This document shows, piece after piece, positions 35,615-43,795 of a stretch of DNA of 52,123 nt. The first letter of the stretch is position 1, and each line of letters opens with the position of its first letter. This DNA is from Candidatus Fermentibacterota bacterium (GTDB lineage Bacteria; Fermentibacterota; Fermentibacteria; Fermentibacterales; JCC-6). A program made the position numbers and the translations under genes. The DNA is taken from positions 1 through 52,123 of the forward strand of contig JAUWSQ010000013.1 in NCBI GenBank assembly GCA_030609965.1, given 5' to 3'. The notes beneath the pieces were generated by a model. The model was given only the letters and a program-made list of their open reading frames with translations. It searched no databases and was not told the origin of the DNA.

Positions 35615-36685
35615 ATGGCGACCATTGACAACCTGTTACGTATTATGCAAAAAAATAACGGTTCCGATCTGCACATATCACCAAAGAATCCTCCCTTGGT
35701 AAGAGTCTCTGGTACATTATTTCCGATAGGAGATAATAAGATAACTACAAGCCAGTCTAAAATGATGCTGTACGAAATAATGAGTGATTTCCAGAAAGAA
35801 GAATTCGATAAGACTAATGATATCGATTTTGCCTACGAAGTTCCCTCTCTGGACGCGAGGTTTCGAGTCAACATCTTTGTTGGCCGTCACGGTATCAGTG
35901 CCGTTCTCCGTTTAATTCCAAATACAATACTAACGATTGAGCAACTTGAGCTTCCCTCCATCATACTGGATTTCACCCAATATACTAAAGGTTTGGTTCT
36001 TGTAACCGGACCAACCGGAAGTGGGAAATCAACAACCCTCGCCGCCATGATAGATCACATTAATAAAACCAGGAAAGAACACATTATCACCATTGAAGAC
36101 CCCATCGAATTTGTTCACACAAGCCTGGGGTGCCTTGTTAACCAGAGAGAAGTAGGCAGGCATACCGAGTCCTTCACAGGGGCGCTAAGAGCCGCTCTTA
36201 GAGAGGACCCTGATGTTATTCTGGTTGGTGAATTGCGTGATCTTGAAACGATTAAGCTGGCAATAACCGCCGCTGAAACCGGGCATCTTGTGTTGGCCAC
36301 CCTTCATACCAGCAGTGCTGCAAAAACTGTTGATCGAATTATCAACGTTTTTCCCGCTGATCAGCAGGCACAAATCCGGACAATGCTGGCTGAAGCAATA
36401 CTGGGTGTAATAGCCCAGCAGCTTCTCAGAACTCTTGATGGTAAACGCTGTGCTGCTCTTGAGATATTATTTGTTACTTCAGCAGTGTCCAACCTGATCA
36501 GGGAAGGAAAGACCTTCCAGATACCATCGATTATCCAAACGGGAAAAGCAAGAGGAATGCAGCTTATGGATCAGTCCCTTCTGGCTCTTGTGGAAACCAA
36601 GAAAATATCGCTGGAGGAGGCATGCAAATACGCTACCGACAAGAGTCTTTTCCAGGAAACGGACGAAGGGATAGCATACAGATGA
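35615..36685 (+). CDS. pilT: type IV pilus retraction ATPase PilT
   Basis: 356 residues, RBS AGGAG. Walker A TGPTGSGKSTT, Asp box TIEDPIEFVH, Walker B DPDVILVGELRD, His box TGHLVLATLHTSSAAKTVDR, and the PilT-specific LIREGKTFQIPSIIQTG near the C-terminus. Hexameric motor that depolymerises type IV pili. The stop overlaps the next start (ATGA). Confidence 0.93.
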   Translation: MATIDNLLRIMQKNNGSDLHISPKNPPLVRVSGTLFPIGDNKITTSQSKMMLYEIMSDFQKEEFDKTNDIDFAYEVPSLDARFRVNIFVGRHGISAVLRLIPNTILTIEQLELPSIILDFTQYTKGLVLVTGPTGSGKSTTLAAMIDHINKTRKEHIITIEDPIEFVHTSLGCLVNQREVGRHTESFTGALRAALREDPDVILVGELRDLETIKLAITAAETGHLVLATLHTSSAAKTVDRIINVFPADQQAQIRTMLAEAILGVIAQQLLRTLDGKRCAALEILFVTSAVSNLIREGKTFQIPSIIQTGKARGMQLMDQSLLALVETKKISLEEACKYATDKSLFQETDEGIAYR

Positions 36686-37131
36686 GCAATGAGAAAATTG
36701 ACAAGAAAAAAAAGGAGGTTCTCTTCACCCTGACCAATGGTACAGAGATAGTGGGAGATGTATATCTCTGGCTGCACTCAACATATAGAACAGGACCGCA
36801 ACGGATTGATGAACTCCTGAATGAGGGTACCCCATTCATCCCCGTTAGAACGATTGAAGGTTACGTTCTTCTAAACAGTTCCAACATCATGCTTGCCCGG
36901 GCGGAGGTGGAGAAGAACATACATGACCCCATCATGATAGGCGAGAAATCCAGCGTGCATATTACTACCCTGCTTCATAAAAACCTCGAGGCTGATCTAT
37001 TTATCAGTCTTCCTGAAGGTTTCAGACGTGTCAAAGACTACCTGAACCAGCCTGTCCAATTTTTTACCTTCTTTCTGCCTGAGCATATTTTCTGCATCAA
37101 CCGGGATTGTATCCTCTCCATCCGGGATTGA
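36682..37131 (+). CDS. small protein translationally coupled to pilT
   Basis: 149 residues from the ATG overlapping the pilT stop. The N-terminal beta module (LTNGTEIVGDVYLW, RIDELLNEGTPFIPV) resembles a small repeated domain of unknown function found in regulators (DUF6812-like; uncertain). No signal peptide or metal motif. Its coupling suggests a role with PilT. The 282 bases after it (37132-37413) hold no gene. Confidence 0.6.
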   Translation: MSNEKIDKKKKEVLFTLTNGTEIVGDVYLWLHSTYRTGPQRIDELLNEGTPFIPVRTIEGYVLLNSSNIMLARAEVEKNIHDPIMIGEKSSVHITTLLHKNLEADLFISLPEGFRRVKDYLNQPVQFFTFFLPEHIFCINRDCILSIRD

Positions 37132-37413
37132 GAACAGGTCGTATACCTGCGGACAGCACATGGTATGGATGATGTTGGTACCGCTGCTCTGGATGTTAGT
37201 ATAGCTGACTGCCATTCCATCCGCTCCTTAGATTCGTCTCCTATTATGTACTGTCGAAATGATTATAAACCACAGATATTCGAAGAAAAAGTGTTCCAGT
37301 GGAAAATACTTTGCGATTCTGGCAGTTACTGAAGCAGGTAAATATATTTAGTTGTGGGAGGCTTAATTTCATTTCACACAGCAAGATTACCATTTGCTGA
37401 TCGGAAGGATTCT

Positions 37414-37770
37414 ATGGATGCGCAGCGAATATTTATACTTGTTCTGGGTGTGTTCTTAATCCTGCTTGGTCTGGTTTTCTTAATAGCATCAGCGGACAGC
37501 AATTTTCTGCCCAGGCTTACTGTAGGTATTTTCATGATCCTGCCCGGAGTTTATTTACTGAGAAAAGGTGTTCGAGAACCTGCGGATAAGAAAGTATTCA
37601 TCACCAGAACACTTGAACTCAGCGGGGATGTCAGCGTACAAGATCTGACGTGTGATAAGTGCGGTGCCGGGCTCAGCTCTGAGAATCTTTCGGTGAAGGC
37701 AGGCGCTGTCTTTGTAGCATGTCCCTTCTGCACAACGGAATATCAGATAGAGGAAAAACCAAAATGGTGA
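37414..37770 (+). CDS. small membrane protein with zinc ribbon
   Basis: 118 residues from ATG 37414 (GGAAGGATT upstream). Two helices (IFILVLGVFLILLGLVFLIA; LTVGIFMILPGVYLL), then a ribbon CDKCGAGLSS...CPFC in the cytoplasm. Overlaps the next gene by 7 bases, so it is part of the Cys-tail system operon. Confidence 0.7.
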   Translation: MDAQRIFILVLGVFLILLGLVFLIASADSNFLPRLTVGIFMILPGVYLLRKGVREPADKKVFITRTLELSGDVSVQDLTCDKCGAGLSSENLSVKAGAVFVACPFCTTEYQIEEKPKW

Positions 37771-39332
37771 GATTTCTTCCAATCGCTCTTACCCTGCTCA
37801 GTATCGGTGCACACGCTCAGAACTACGGTTTCTCGATTCCCAGGTTTCACTGCACCGCGACCGTCAATCAAGACAGGAGCCTTGAAATTGAATATGAGAT
37901 TGAATTCACGTGCAGAGCAGGATGCCATGCGATTGATATCATCGATATCGGGTTTCCCACAGAGGATTATGACATCGGGAGTATTGAGGCATCTGTAGAC
38001 GACCTCTCACCAAAAAGGATTTATCATTCAACCTACATAGATAACGGAGTTGAAGTACACCTGGGGTACAGCACAATTTACAGCGGCGCAAGCGCTGTCT
38101 TCCGGCTTATCGGAGTTAACCGGAACATGGTTTTCAGGGATACTGAAGACGACGGTTACGCTTCGGTAGAATTCTCACCCACATGGTTTGATGAAAACTT
38201 CCTCACAGGAAGCTCCGAATTTTCACTTATAGTGGTTTTTCCCCCTGGAGCACACCCGGACAGTGTTAGATTTCATGAGATACCCTTTACGAGTTCATCT
38301 GTAGACAGTTCCGGGAGAGTTCGTTACATCTGGGAGAGCAGAAGGAAGGTTTCAGAACCGTTCATGGTTGGGATTTCCTTTCCTTCAAACCTTATAGCAG
38401 CGCCTCTTTCAAAGCGCCCGGTGCCACCTCTGCTGAGCCCGCAGGCCATTGGATTCCTTATTACCATAGGTATCGTATCCCTTATTTTCGGGCTTATCAT
38501 CCGGGGTATTATCGGAGCTGTCAGAAATGCGAAGAAACGGCGTGTCAGTTACCTGCCTCCCACGATAGGCATTGAGGGTTCCGGTATTCGAAGGGGACTG
38601 ACGGCTCCGTTTGCAGCCCTTCTTCTCGAAGAAAGGTTGAAAAAGGTGTTTGTTCTCATACTATTCGGACTGCTTCGGAAGGGAGCCCTGGAATTGACAG
38701 GTTCGGGAATCAATGCCAGTGTAACAAAAATAGGTACAGGGGATGGATTGAGAAGTTATGAGAAGGCAATTTTCGACATACTTCCCGGACCGGAGGATCG
38801 GAAGAACCCTCCAATGGAAGCAGTCAGAAAAGTCTTTCTTGACATGATAAGTGATCTGAAAGAAAAAATGGATGGTTTCTCCATAGAGGAGACTGCAGAG
38901 TACTACAGAAGCATAATCAGTAACGCATGGATAATGGTCAATGACGCCGGATCACCTGCGAAGGCAGCTTCAATACTGGCAGAACGCTTCGGGTGGCTTT
39001 TTGTGGACGAAAACTTCAGCGATATGGTTAAAGACCTTCCGGTAATTACAACCACAGCATATCCATATTGGTTCGGGAATATCATGCTTCATACGGATTC
39101 TTTCTCCGGAGGTGCGAACCTCACTGAAGTATGCTCCTCCCTGGCAGGTATGCTTGAGGGTGCAGCAGGCAGAGCTGTTTCATCACTGTCGAAACTCTCT
39201 TCAATAGTAACATCGGTTACCAATCCTGTTCCCGTGTCCAGGTCGTACAGCGGCAGTTCAGGAGGTTCTTCCTGCGCCTGCGCCTGTGCCTGTGCCGGGT
39301 GTGCCTGCGCCTGCGCCGGCGGGGGGAGGTAG
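37764..39332 (+). CDS. DUF2207-like membrane protein with Cys-Ala repeat tail
   Basis: 522 residues from ATG 37764 (GAGG upstream); overlaps the previous gene by 7 bases. Signal peptide ending GAHAQ; an extracytoplasmic beta-rich part to residue ~225; membrane helix IGFLITIGIVSLIFGLIIRG at about 228-250; then a cytoplasmic domain of about 240 residues. This order matches DUF2207-type proteins, whose tails are usually Gly/Ser-rich. Here the tail is Ser/Gly-rich, then (CA)4-G-(CA)3-GGGR: seven cysteines in residues 504-517. The rSAM gene starts 2 bases after the stop, with its RBS formed by the last Gly/Arg codons. The tail is the likely substrate of that enzyme. Confidence 0.82.
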   Translation: MVRFLPIALTLLSIGAHAQNYGFSIPRFHCTATVNQDRSLEIEYEIEFTCRAGCHAIDIIDIGFPTEDYDIGSIEASVDDLSPKRIYHSTYIDNGVEVHLGYSTIYSGASAVFRLIGVNRNMVFRDTEDDGYASVEFSPTWFDENFLTGSSEFSLIVVFPPGAHPDSVRFHEIPFTSSSVDSSGRVRYIWESRRKVSEPFMVGISFPSNLIAAPLSKRPVPPLLSPQAIGFLITIGIVSLIFGLIIRGIIGAVRNAKKRRVSYLPPTIGIEGSGIRRGLTAPFAALLLEERLKKVFVLILFGLLRKGALELTGSGINASVTKIGTGDGLRSYEKAIFDILPGPEDRKNPPMEAVRKVFLDMISDLKEKMDGFSIEETAEYYRSIISNAWIMVNDAGSPAKAASILAERFGWLFVDENFSDMVKDLPVITTTAYPYWFGNIMLHTDSFSGGANLTEVCSSLAGMLEGAAGRAVSSLSKLSSIVTSVTNPVPVSRSYSGSSGGSSCACACACAGCACACAGGGR

Positions 39333-39334
39333 AA

Positions 39335-40657
39335 ATGCGTCACACTGAACAGTCTGCGGATAGACTTGCCCCTCCAGGTCTGCATCATTTCAGAAGCAGG
39401 AACGGGAATCACAGATTTCATTTGAGAGTTGAGGAAGATGGCAACGGCATTCTTACCGTAGATGCCTCGAGAATAATGCATCTGAACAAAGTTGCCTGTG
39501 ATTCCGCGTGGATGATACTTTCGGAAATTCCGAAGAGGAAGATCATTGAAAGAATCCGGTCCATGTACAACGTGAGCAGAAAACAGGCAGCCCGGGACCT
39601 GGCCGATTTCAGTGCTGTATTCTCACGTATACTTGAAAGTGGTGCGGGAGAGCCAATTATTTACAATAATCTCGAAGTAATGGATCCATTCGAACGGTTC
39701 GTATCAGCACCATACAGGATAGACCTCGCCCTCACATACCGCTGCAATCTTGCCTGCACCCACTGCTACAATGTAACCAGAGACAAAAGTGAACTTACGA
39801 CAGAACAGTGGAAGAATGTGATTAAGAAAGCATGGGACATTGGAATACCCCATGTAATTTTTACCGGCGGTGAAGCGACACTTCGGGATGACCTGGCAGA
39901 ACTGACAGGTTTTGCCGAATCACTCGGCCTTGTAACCGGGCTTCTCACAAACGGTGTTAAACTGGCTGACCACGGCTATGTCAACGAACTGAAAGATGCG
40001 GGAATTGATCACGTACAGATAACACTTGAATCCAGTATACCGGAAATTCATAACCTCATGACTGGAATGGGGAGTTTCCATGATACTGCTGCAGGGATAT
40101 CCAATTGCCTGAATTCAGGGATTCATACGATTACGAATACCACAATAACGAAGGCAAATGCTGATTCACTTACCGAAACTGTTTCATTCCTCAGCGAATT
40201 GGGACTGAGTACTTTCGCGGCAAATACCGTAATACACAGCGGCAGGGCGCTGGAGAGTGACTTTTCTCTCCCGATGCCGAAACTGGAGAAAGTATTGCTG
40301 GGCATTTCCCGAAAGGCTGCTGATCTTGATATGCGGCTGATATGGTATTCACCCACAAGATATTGCAGTTTGAATCCACTTGAGTTCGACCTTGGTCCCA
40401 AAAGGTGTACAGCCGGCGAATACAACCTCTGCATCGAACCGGATGGAGAAGTTCTTCCCTGTCAGAGCTGGTACGAATCCGCCGGAAACATACTCACCGG
40501 GGACTGGGAGGATATCTGGAATGGAGAATTACTGAGATCCATTCGCGACAGAGAATGGGCATTGGCTGAATGCGGCAGCTGCATCCATTTCAGCATCTGC
40601 GGAGGAGGATGTCCACTTGAGCAAAAGAATGGTATCGCCTGCAGAGATTCAATGTAA
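39335..40657 (+). CDS. radical SAM/SPASM protein with N-terminal PqqD/RRE-like domain
   Basis: 440 residues from ATG 39335 (GGAGGT upstream). Residues ~25-100 resemble a PqqD-type RiPP recognition element (ILTVDASRIMHLNKVACDSA). The radical-SAM cluster is YRCNLACTHCYN (C137, C141, C144), with GGEATLRDDLAEL next. The SPASM domain has CTAGEYNLCIEPDGEVLPCQ and CGSCIHFSICGGGC, binding further [4Fe-4S] clusters. Enzymes of this build modify peptides (thioether, epimerisation or C-C links). It probably acts on the Cys-rich tail encoded just upstream. Confidence 0.9.
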   Translation: MRHTEQSADRLAPPGLHHFRSRNGNHRFHLRVEEDGNGILTVDASRIMHLNKVACDSAWMILSEIPKRKIIERIRSMYNVSRKQAARDLADFSAVFSRILESGAGEPIIYNNLEVMDPFERFVSAPYRIDLALTYRCNLACTHCYNVTRDKSELTTEQWKNVIKKAWDIGIPHVIFTGGEATLRDDLAELTGFAESLGLVTGLLTNGVKLADHGYVNELKDAGIDHVQITLESSIPEIHNLMTGMGSFHDTAAGISNCLNSGIHTITNTTITKANADSLTETVSFLSELGLSTFAANTVIHSGRALESDFSLPMPKLEKVLLGISRKAADLDMRLIWYSPTRYCSLNPLEFDLGPKRCTAGEYNLCIEPDGEVLPCQSWYESAGNILTGDWEDIWNGELLRSIRDREWALAECGSCIHFSICGGGCPLEQKNGIACRDSM

Positions 40658-41333
40658 AAGTAAGGTTCTGGCACGTATTTACAGAAGGCAGTTCATCGAA
40701 CTGGCACAGCTTAGAAGACACATCTGCTCTATTGTCCCATTAAGAAGGTTCAATACTGTGGTAGAGCCCGGATGCGGAACGGGACTTCTAGCAGAAGAAA
40801 TAATATCTCTTGCCGACGCTTCATATACAGGGATTGATATCAGTGAGAGTATCCTGTCGATTGCCAGGAGGAATGTTCCAGAACGGGACGGCCTTTTGTT
40901 CGTTCATGCAGATATTCGGGAATATCTTCCTGCTGCGGACGCTTTCTTCTCTTCGTTTTTTCTTGCCGGCCTGACTGACCCTGTAACATTTCTCAGAAGA
41001 GCTGCAGATGCCCTTCCTAAAGGTGGTTTCTACATCGTTTTCGGAGAATACAACTATTCAGGTATTATGGAAGATCCTCCTTCCGGTCTCGCCGGCAGGA
41101 TCATTGAAAGCCTTCTAAGGGGTGGCTTCTCAATCGAACTGGGAGGCAAACTTGACTCGGTCTTCACAGAAGCTGGATTTAACACAGTCATATCCGGCTC
41201 TGTACGGGGGGATATGCAGAAACCTGACAGGGATTACATCTCCCTCCAGCTGGGTTCGGGATATAGATACACTGCTCATCATCTGCTGTCGTGGGAAATC
41301 GTATGGGGGGTTTACAGAACTCCCGGTGCATAA
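40617..41333 (+). CDS. class I SAM methyltransferase, coupled to the radical SAM gene
   Basis: 238 residues. TTG start at 40617 inside the radical SAM gene (41-base overlap), with GGAGGAGG from the enzyme's Gly-rich codons 8 nt upstream. SAM motif I VVEPGCGTGLLAEEI, acidic motif TGIDIS, then LLFVHADIREYLP. Possibly methylates the same peptide product or its carrier; this is inference from overlap only. Confidence 0.82.
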   Translation: MSKRMVSPAEIQCKSKVLARIYRRQFIELAQLRRHICSIVPLRRFNTVVEPGCGTGLLAEEIISLADASYTGIDISESILSIARRNVPERDGLLFVHADIREYLPAADAFFSSFFLAGLTDPVTFLRRAADALPKGGFYIVFGEYNYSGIMEDPPSGLAGRIIESLLRGGFSIELGGKLDSVFTEAGFNTVISGSVRGDMQKPDRDYISLQLGSGYRYTAHHLLSWEIVWGVYRTPGA

Positions 41334-41471
41334 CTCCCCGGATAAGACTCTGGAACATTATCGAACGCAGTTTCCAGACTCATCTAAGGAGTACACCTCT
41401 TATCCATTCGTATTGACTGCCTGGAATTTAAGAGCGATATCTACCCTGAAGAAAAGGAGGTTGCAGTTCAT

Positions 41472-42992
41472 ATGCCAAAGCTCAGCAGCAGGGATATCAT
41501 ATTCGCGAGAATAGCGTGCTTCGCATCTACAGCTCTTATCACGTTCATTCTCTCACGAATAGATTCAGTGAAGGGGATTCCGGATAAAATCATGAATGCT
41601 GTTGGAACTGAATCAGCAGTTGTTGCTGTTGTGTTCTGGATGCTTCTTGTTTTCATAATCTATGATGTTCTGATGCGGATTGTCAGGTCACTATGGATTC
41701 AAGTTCGGAAAACACCAGATAACATCGGGGTTATCCGGAACAGTGATATCAAAATCAATACAAGCAGGGGTATTGGAGCCATTCCAGCATATCGGGTTGA
41801 GTTCGAGGATGTCCTGAATTCAACGAAGGACAATGTGATTGGAGCAGTCAATACTCTTATCAGCATAGGTTTTTCTCTGGGCGCCAGTGATATCCATATC
41901 AATCCGGATCCGGAAAAGGTCACGGTAATACTGAGGATTCAGGGTAACCTGTATTCGTTAGGAGAAATTCCCCGGCATCTATACTCTCATTTTGCAAGAA
42001 GAATCAAGATTCTCTCCGGACTGTCCATTTACAAGCAGAGCATCCCCCAGGATGGTCAGCTGTATTTTGAAGATAAGTCGTATACAGCAAGGGTAGCGGT
42101 ATTCCCGACTGCCAACGGCGAGAGGATTGCAATGAGACTGGTAAACGTCCATGCCAGAATCATGGATCTTGAAAGCATAGGGATGCCAGAAAACGTTCTT
42201 CTAGACTGCAAGGCGCTTCTTAACCGCAGTCAGGGAATGATCATTATAACCGGCCCAACCGGCAGCGGTAAAAGTACGACCATGTTCTCAAGCCTTCTGC
42301 ACATACAGAAGCTTAGAAAGGACAGCGTTAATATCGTAACGCTTGAGGATCCGATAGAGACTAATTTAGAGGGCTTCTTTCAAACACAGGTCGGGCAGAA
42401 CACAGGATTGACATTCTCCACCGGTTTGAGGTCCGTTCTGAGGCAGGATCCGGACGTAATCATGCTGGGTGAGATCAGGGACGAAGAAACCGCAACGATC
42501 GCAGTGAGAGCCGCGATGACAGGCCATCTCCTTCTCACAACAGTGCACGCAACCAGCACTGCAGGCGTCTTCAACCGTCTTTCCCAGATGGGAATAGATC
42601 CAGTAGAGCTTTCATCCACTGTACATGCAGTGATCTCTCAGAGACTGTGCCGTCAGCTCTGTCCGGCTTGCAGAAAGAAAACAGAACTTACCGATGCCCA
42701 TGTGAGACAACTGAAACTCCTTGGAGTGAATGAAGTACCGGAGGGCTCCTTCTATGAAGCAGATGGCTGTCCTCAATGTCTTGGGCACGGATTCAGAGGC
42801 AGGATTGCACTTTTCGAGATACTACTGGTCACTGACACATTAAGGGACTTCATCTCCAGGGGCTGTCCGGCTTACGAACTGAGTAAGGAAGCGCGCAAGG
42901 CAGGTATGGCTACTCTCCTCGACCATGGCCTCGAGCTTGCTCGTGAAGGCAGGATATCTCTAATGGAAATGACCAGGATCGTATCCGATTAG
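41472..42992 (+). CDS. GspE/PilB-type secretion ATPase with N-terminal membrane helices
   Basis: 506 residues, RBS AGGAGG. Walker A ITGPTGSGKSTTM, Asp box TLEDPIE, Walker B DPDVIMLGEIRDEETA, His box TGHLLLTTVHATSTAGVFNR. The tetracysteine zinc site is CRQLCPACRKK with GCPQCLGHGFRGR. Two hydrophobic segments precede the N2 domain (residues ~12-28 and ~48-70: AVVAVVFWMLLVFIIYDVLM), unusual for this soluble family. Assembly motor for type IV pili or type II secretion, here probably membrane-tethered. Confidence 0.9.
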   Translation: MPKLSSRDIIFARIACFASTALITFILSRIDSVKGIPDKIMNAVGTESAVVAVVFWMLLVFIIYDVLMRIVRSLWIQVRKTPDNIGVIRNSDIKINTSRGIGAIPAYRVEFEDVLNSTKDNVIGAVNTLISIGFSLGASDIHINPDPEKVTVILRIQGNLYSLGEIPRHLYSHFARRIKILSGLSIYKQSIPQDGQLYFEDKSYTARVAVFPTANGERIAMRLVNVHARIMDLESIGMPENVLLDCKALLNRSQGMIIITGPTGSGKSTTMFSSLLHIQKLRKDSVNIVTLEDPIETNLEGFFQTQVGQNTGLTFSTGLRSVLRQDPDVIMLGEIRDEETATIAVRAAMTGHLLLTTVHATSTAGVFNRLSQMGIDPVELSSTVHAVISQRLCRQLCPACRKKTELTDAHVRQLKLLGVNEVPEGSFYEADGCPQCLGHGFRGRIALFEILLVTDTLRDFISRGCPAYELSKEARKAGMATLLDHGLELAREGRISLMEMTRIVSD

Positions 42993-43074
42993 ATCTGCGT
43001 AAACATGTACGGTGTGGGTAAGCAGCAAAACGCACAACCTGCCTGCCGGAGCACACTGTAGATTGATGGGTTTC

Positions 43075-43560
43075 CTAAAAGTGGTAATCCTCAATTTCCC
43101 AGTTGTTTCCATCCCATGCGAGAACCCATGTGTTGACCTCTTCTCCACTGTAATCGCTTCTGGTAACAGCCACACGTGCAGTATCCCCTTCAACTGCCGG
43201 TTCTCCCACAGTATATATAAACCCATCACCACCTGTGCTCCATGCATCCAGTACTTCCCACTGAGATTCAAACGAAAGAATATAGAGAGTTCTGGCATCC
43301 AGTCTGCGAATTTCTGAATCACTGAGCTCAATACTCATTATATCCAGAATACGATCGGGATCTCCTTCATTCTTGATATCATCAACCGCGGATTCCAGAT
43401 TGCTTATCTCCCCTTCGGTGAAGTATGACACAAGTAATTCCGCGTCCCTTCCCTCGTATGCATCAATGAAAGCCTGCACAATTTCGTCCGGACTAGCCGA
43501 AATCTTCTGTCCGCATGCAACTACAAATAACAGCACAAGCAGCAGTATTATCTTCTTCAT
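43075..43560 (-). CDS. DUF4878-like lipoprotein
   Basis: 161 residues from ATG 43560 (GGAGGTT upstream); a longer frame starts before the signal peptide and is rejected. Lipobox VVAC with cysteine at residue 16. PDEIVQAFIDAYEGRDAELL and the C-terminal WVLAWDGNNWEIEDY match the DUF4878/NTF2-like pattern. Periplasmic lipoprotein, role unknown. Convergent with the ATPase gene. Confidence 0.7.
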   Translation of the reverse strand: MKKIILLLVLLFVVACGQKISASPDEIVQAFIDAYEGRDAELLVSYFTEGEISNLESAVDDIKNEGDPDRILDIMSIELSDSEIRRLDARTLYILSFESQWEVLDAWSTGGDGFIYTVGEPAVEGDTARVAVTRSDYSGEEVNTWVLAWDGNNWEIEDYHF

Positions 43561-43795
43561 CCAGGTAACCTCCGTATTACCAAAATTCAGCATCCATCCT
43601 GTATGAATGTTCATTCAGAAAGGCTCACTGTCAACTGTCCCTCTGTTTCGCGAAGAATCACCAGGAACTCGTAACCGCCATACAGGATAGTCGAATGGTC
43701 ATGAGAAAGAATCAGATTGACTGAAAACTCGATAGATATTATGATTTTTCAAGGTATAACTGCAGAGTCACTCTGTTTAAATGGGGTTATGAGAT

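Noticed and set aside
39260..39330. Short tandem GCCTGC repeats as a CRISPR or microsatellite
   Set aside because: The repeat is in frame and encodes the Cys-Ala tail; there are no spacers.
39089..39481. Minus-strand frame rich in Ala-Gln repeats
   Set aside because: It is the antisense of the Cys-Ala repeat tail and the start of the radical SAM gene; no RBS and no homology.
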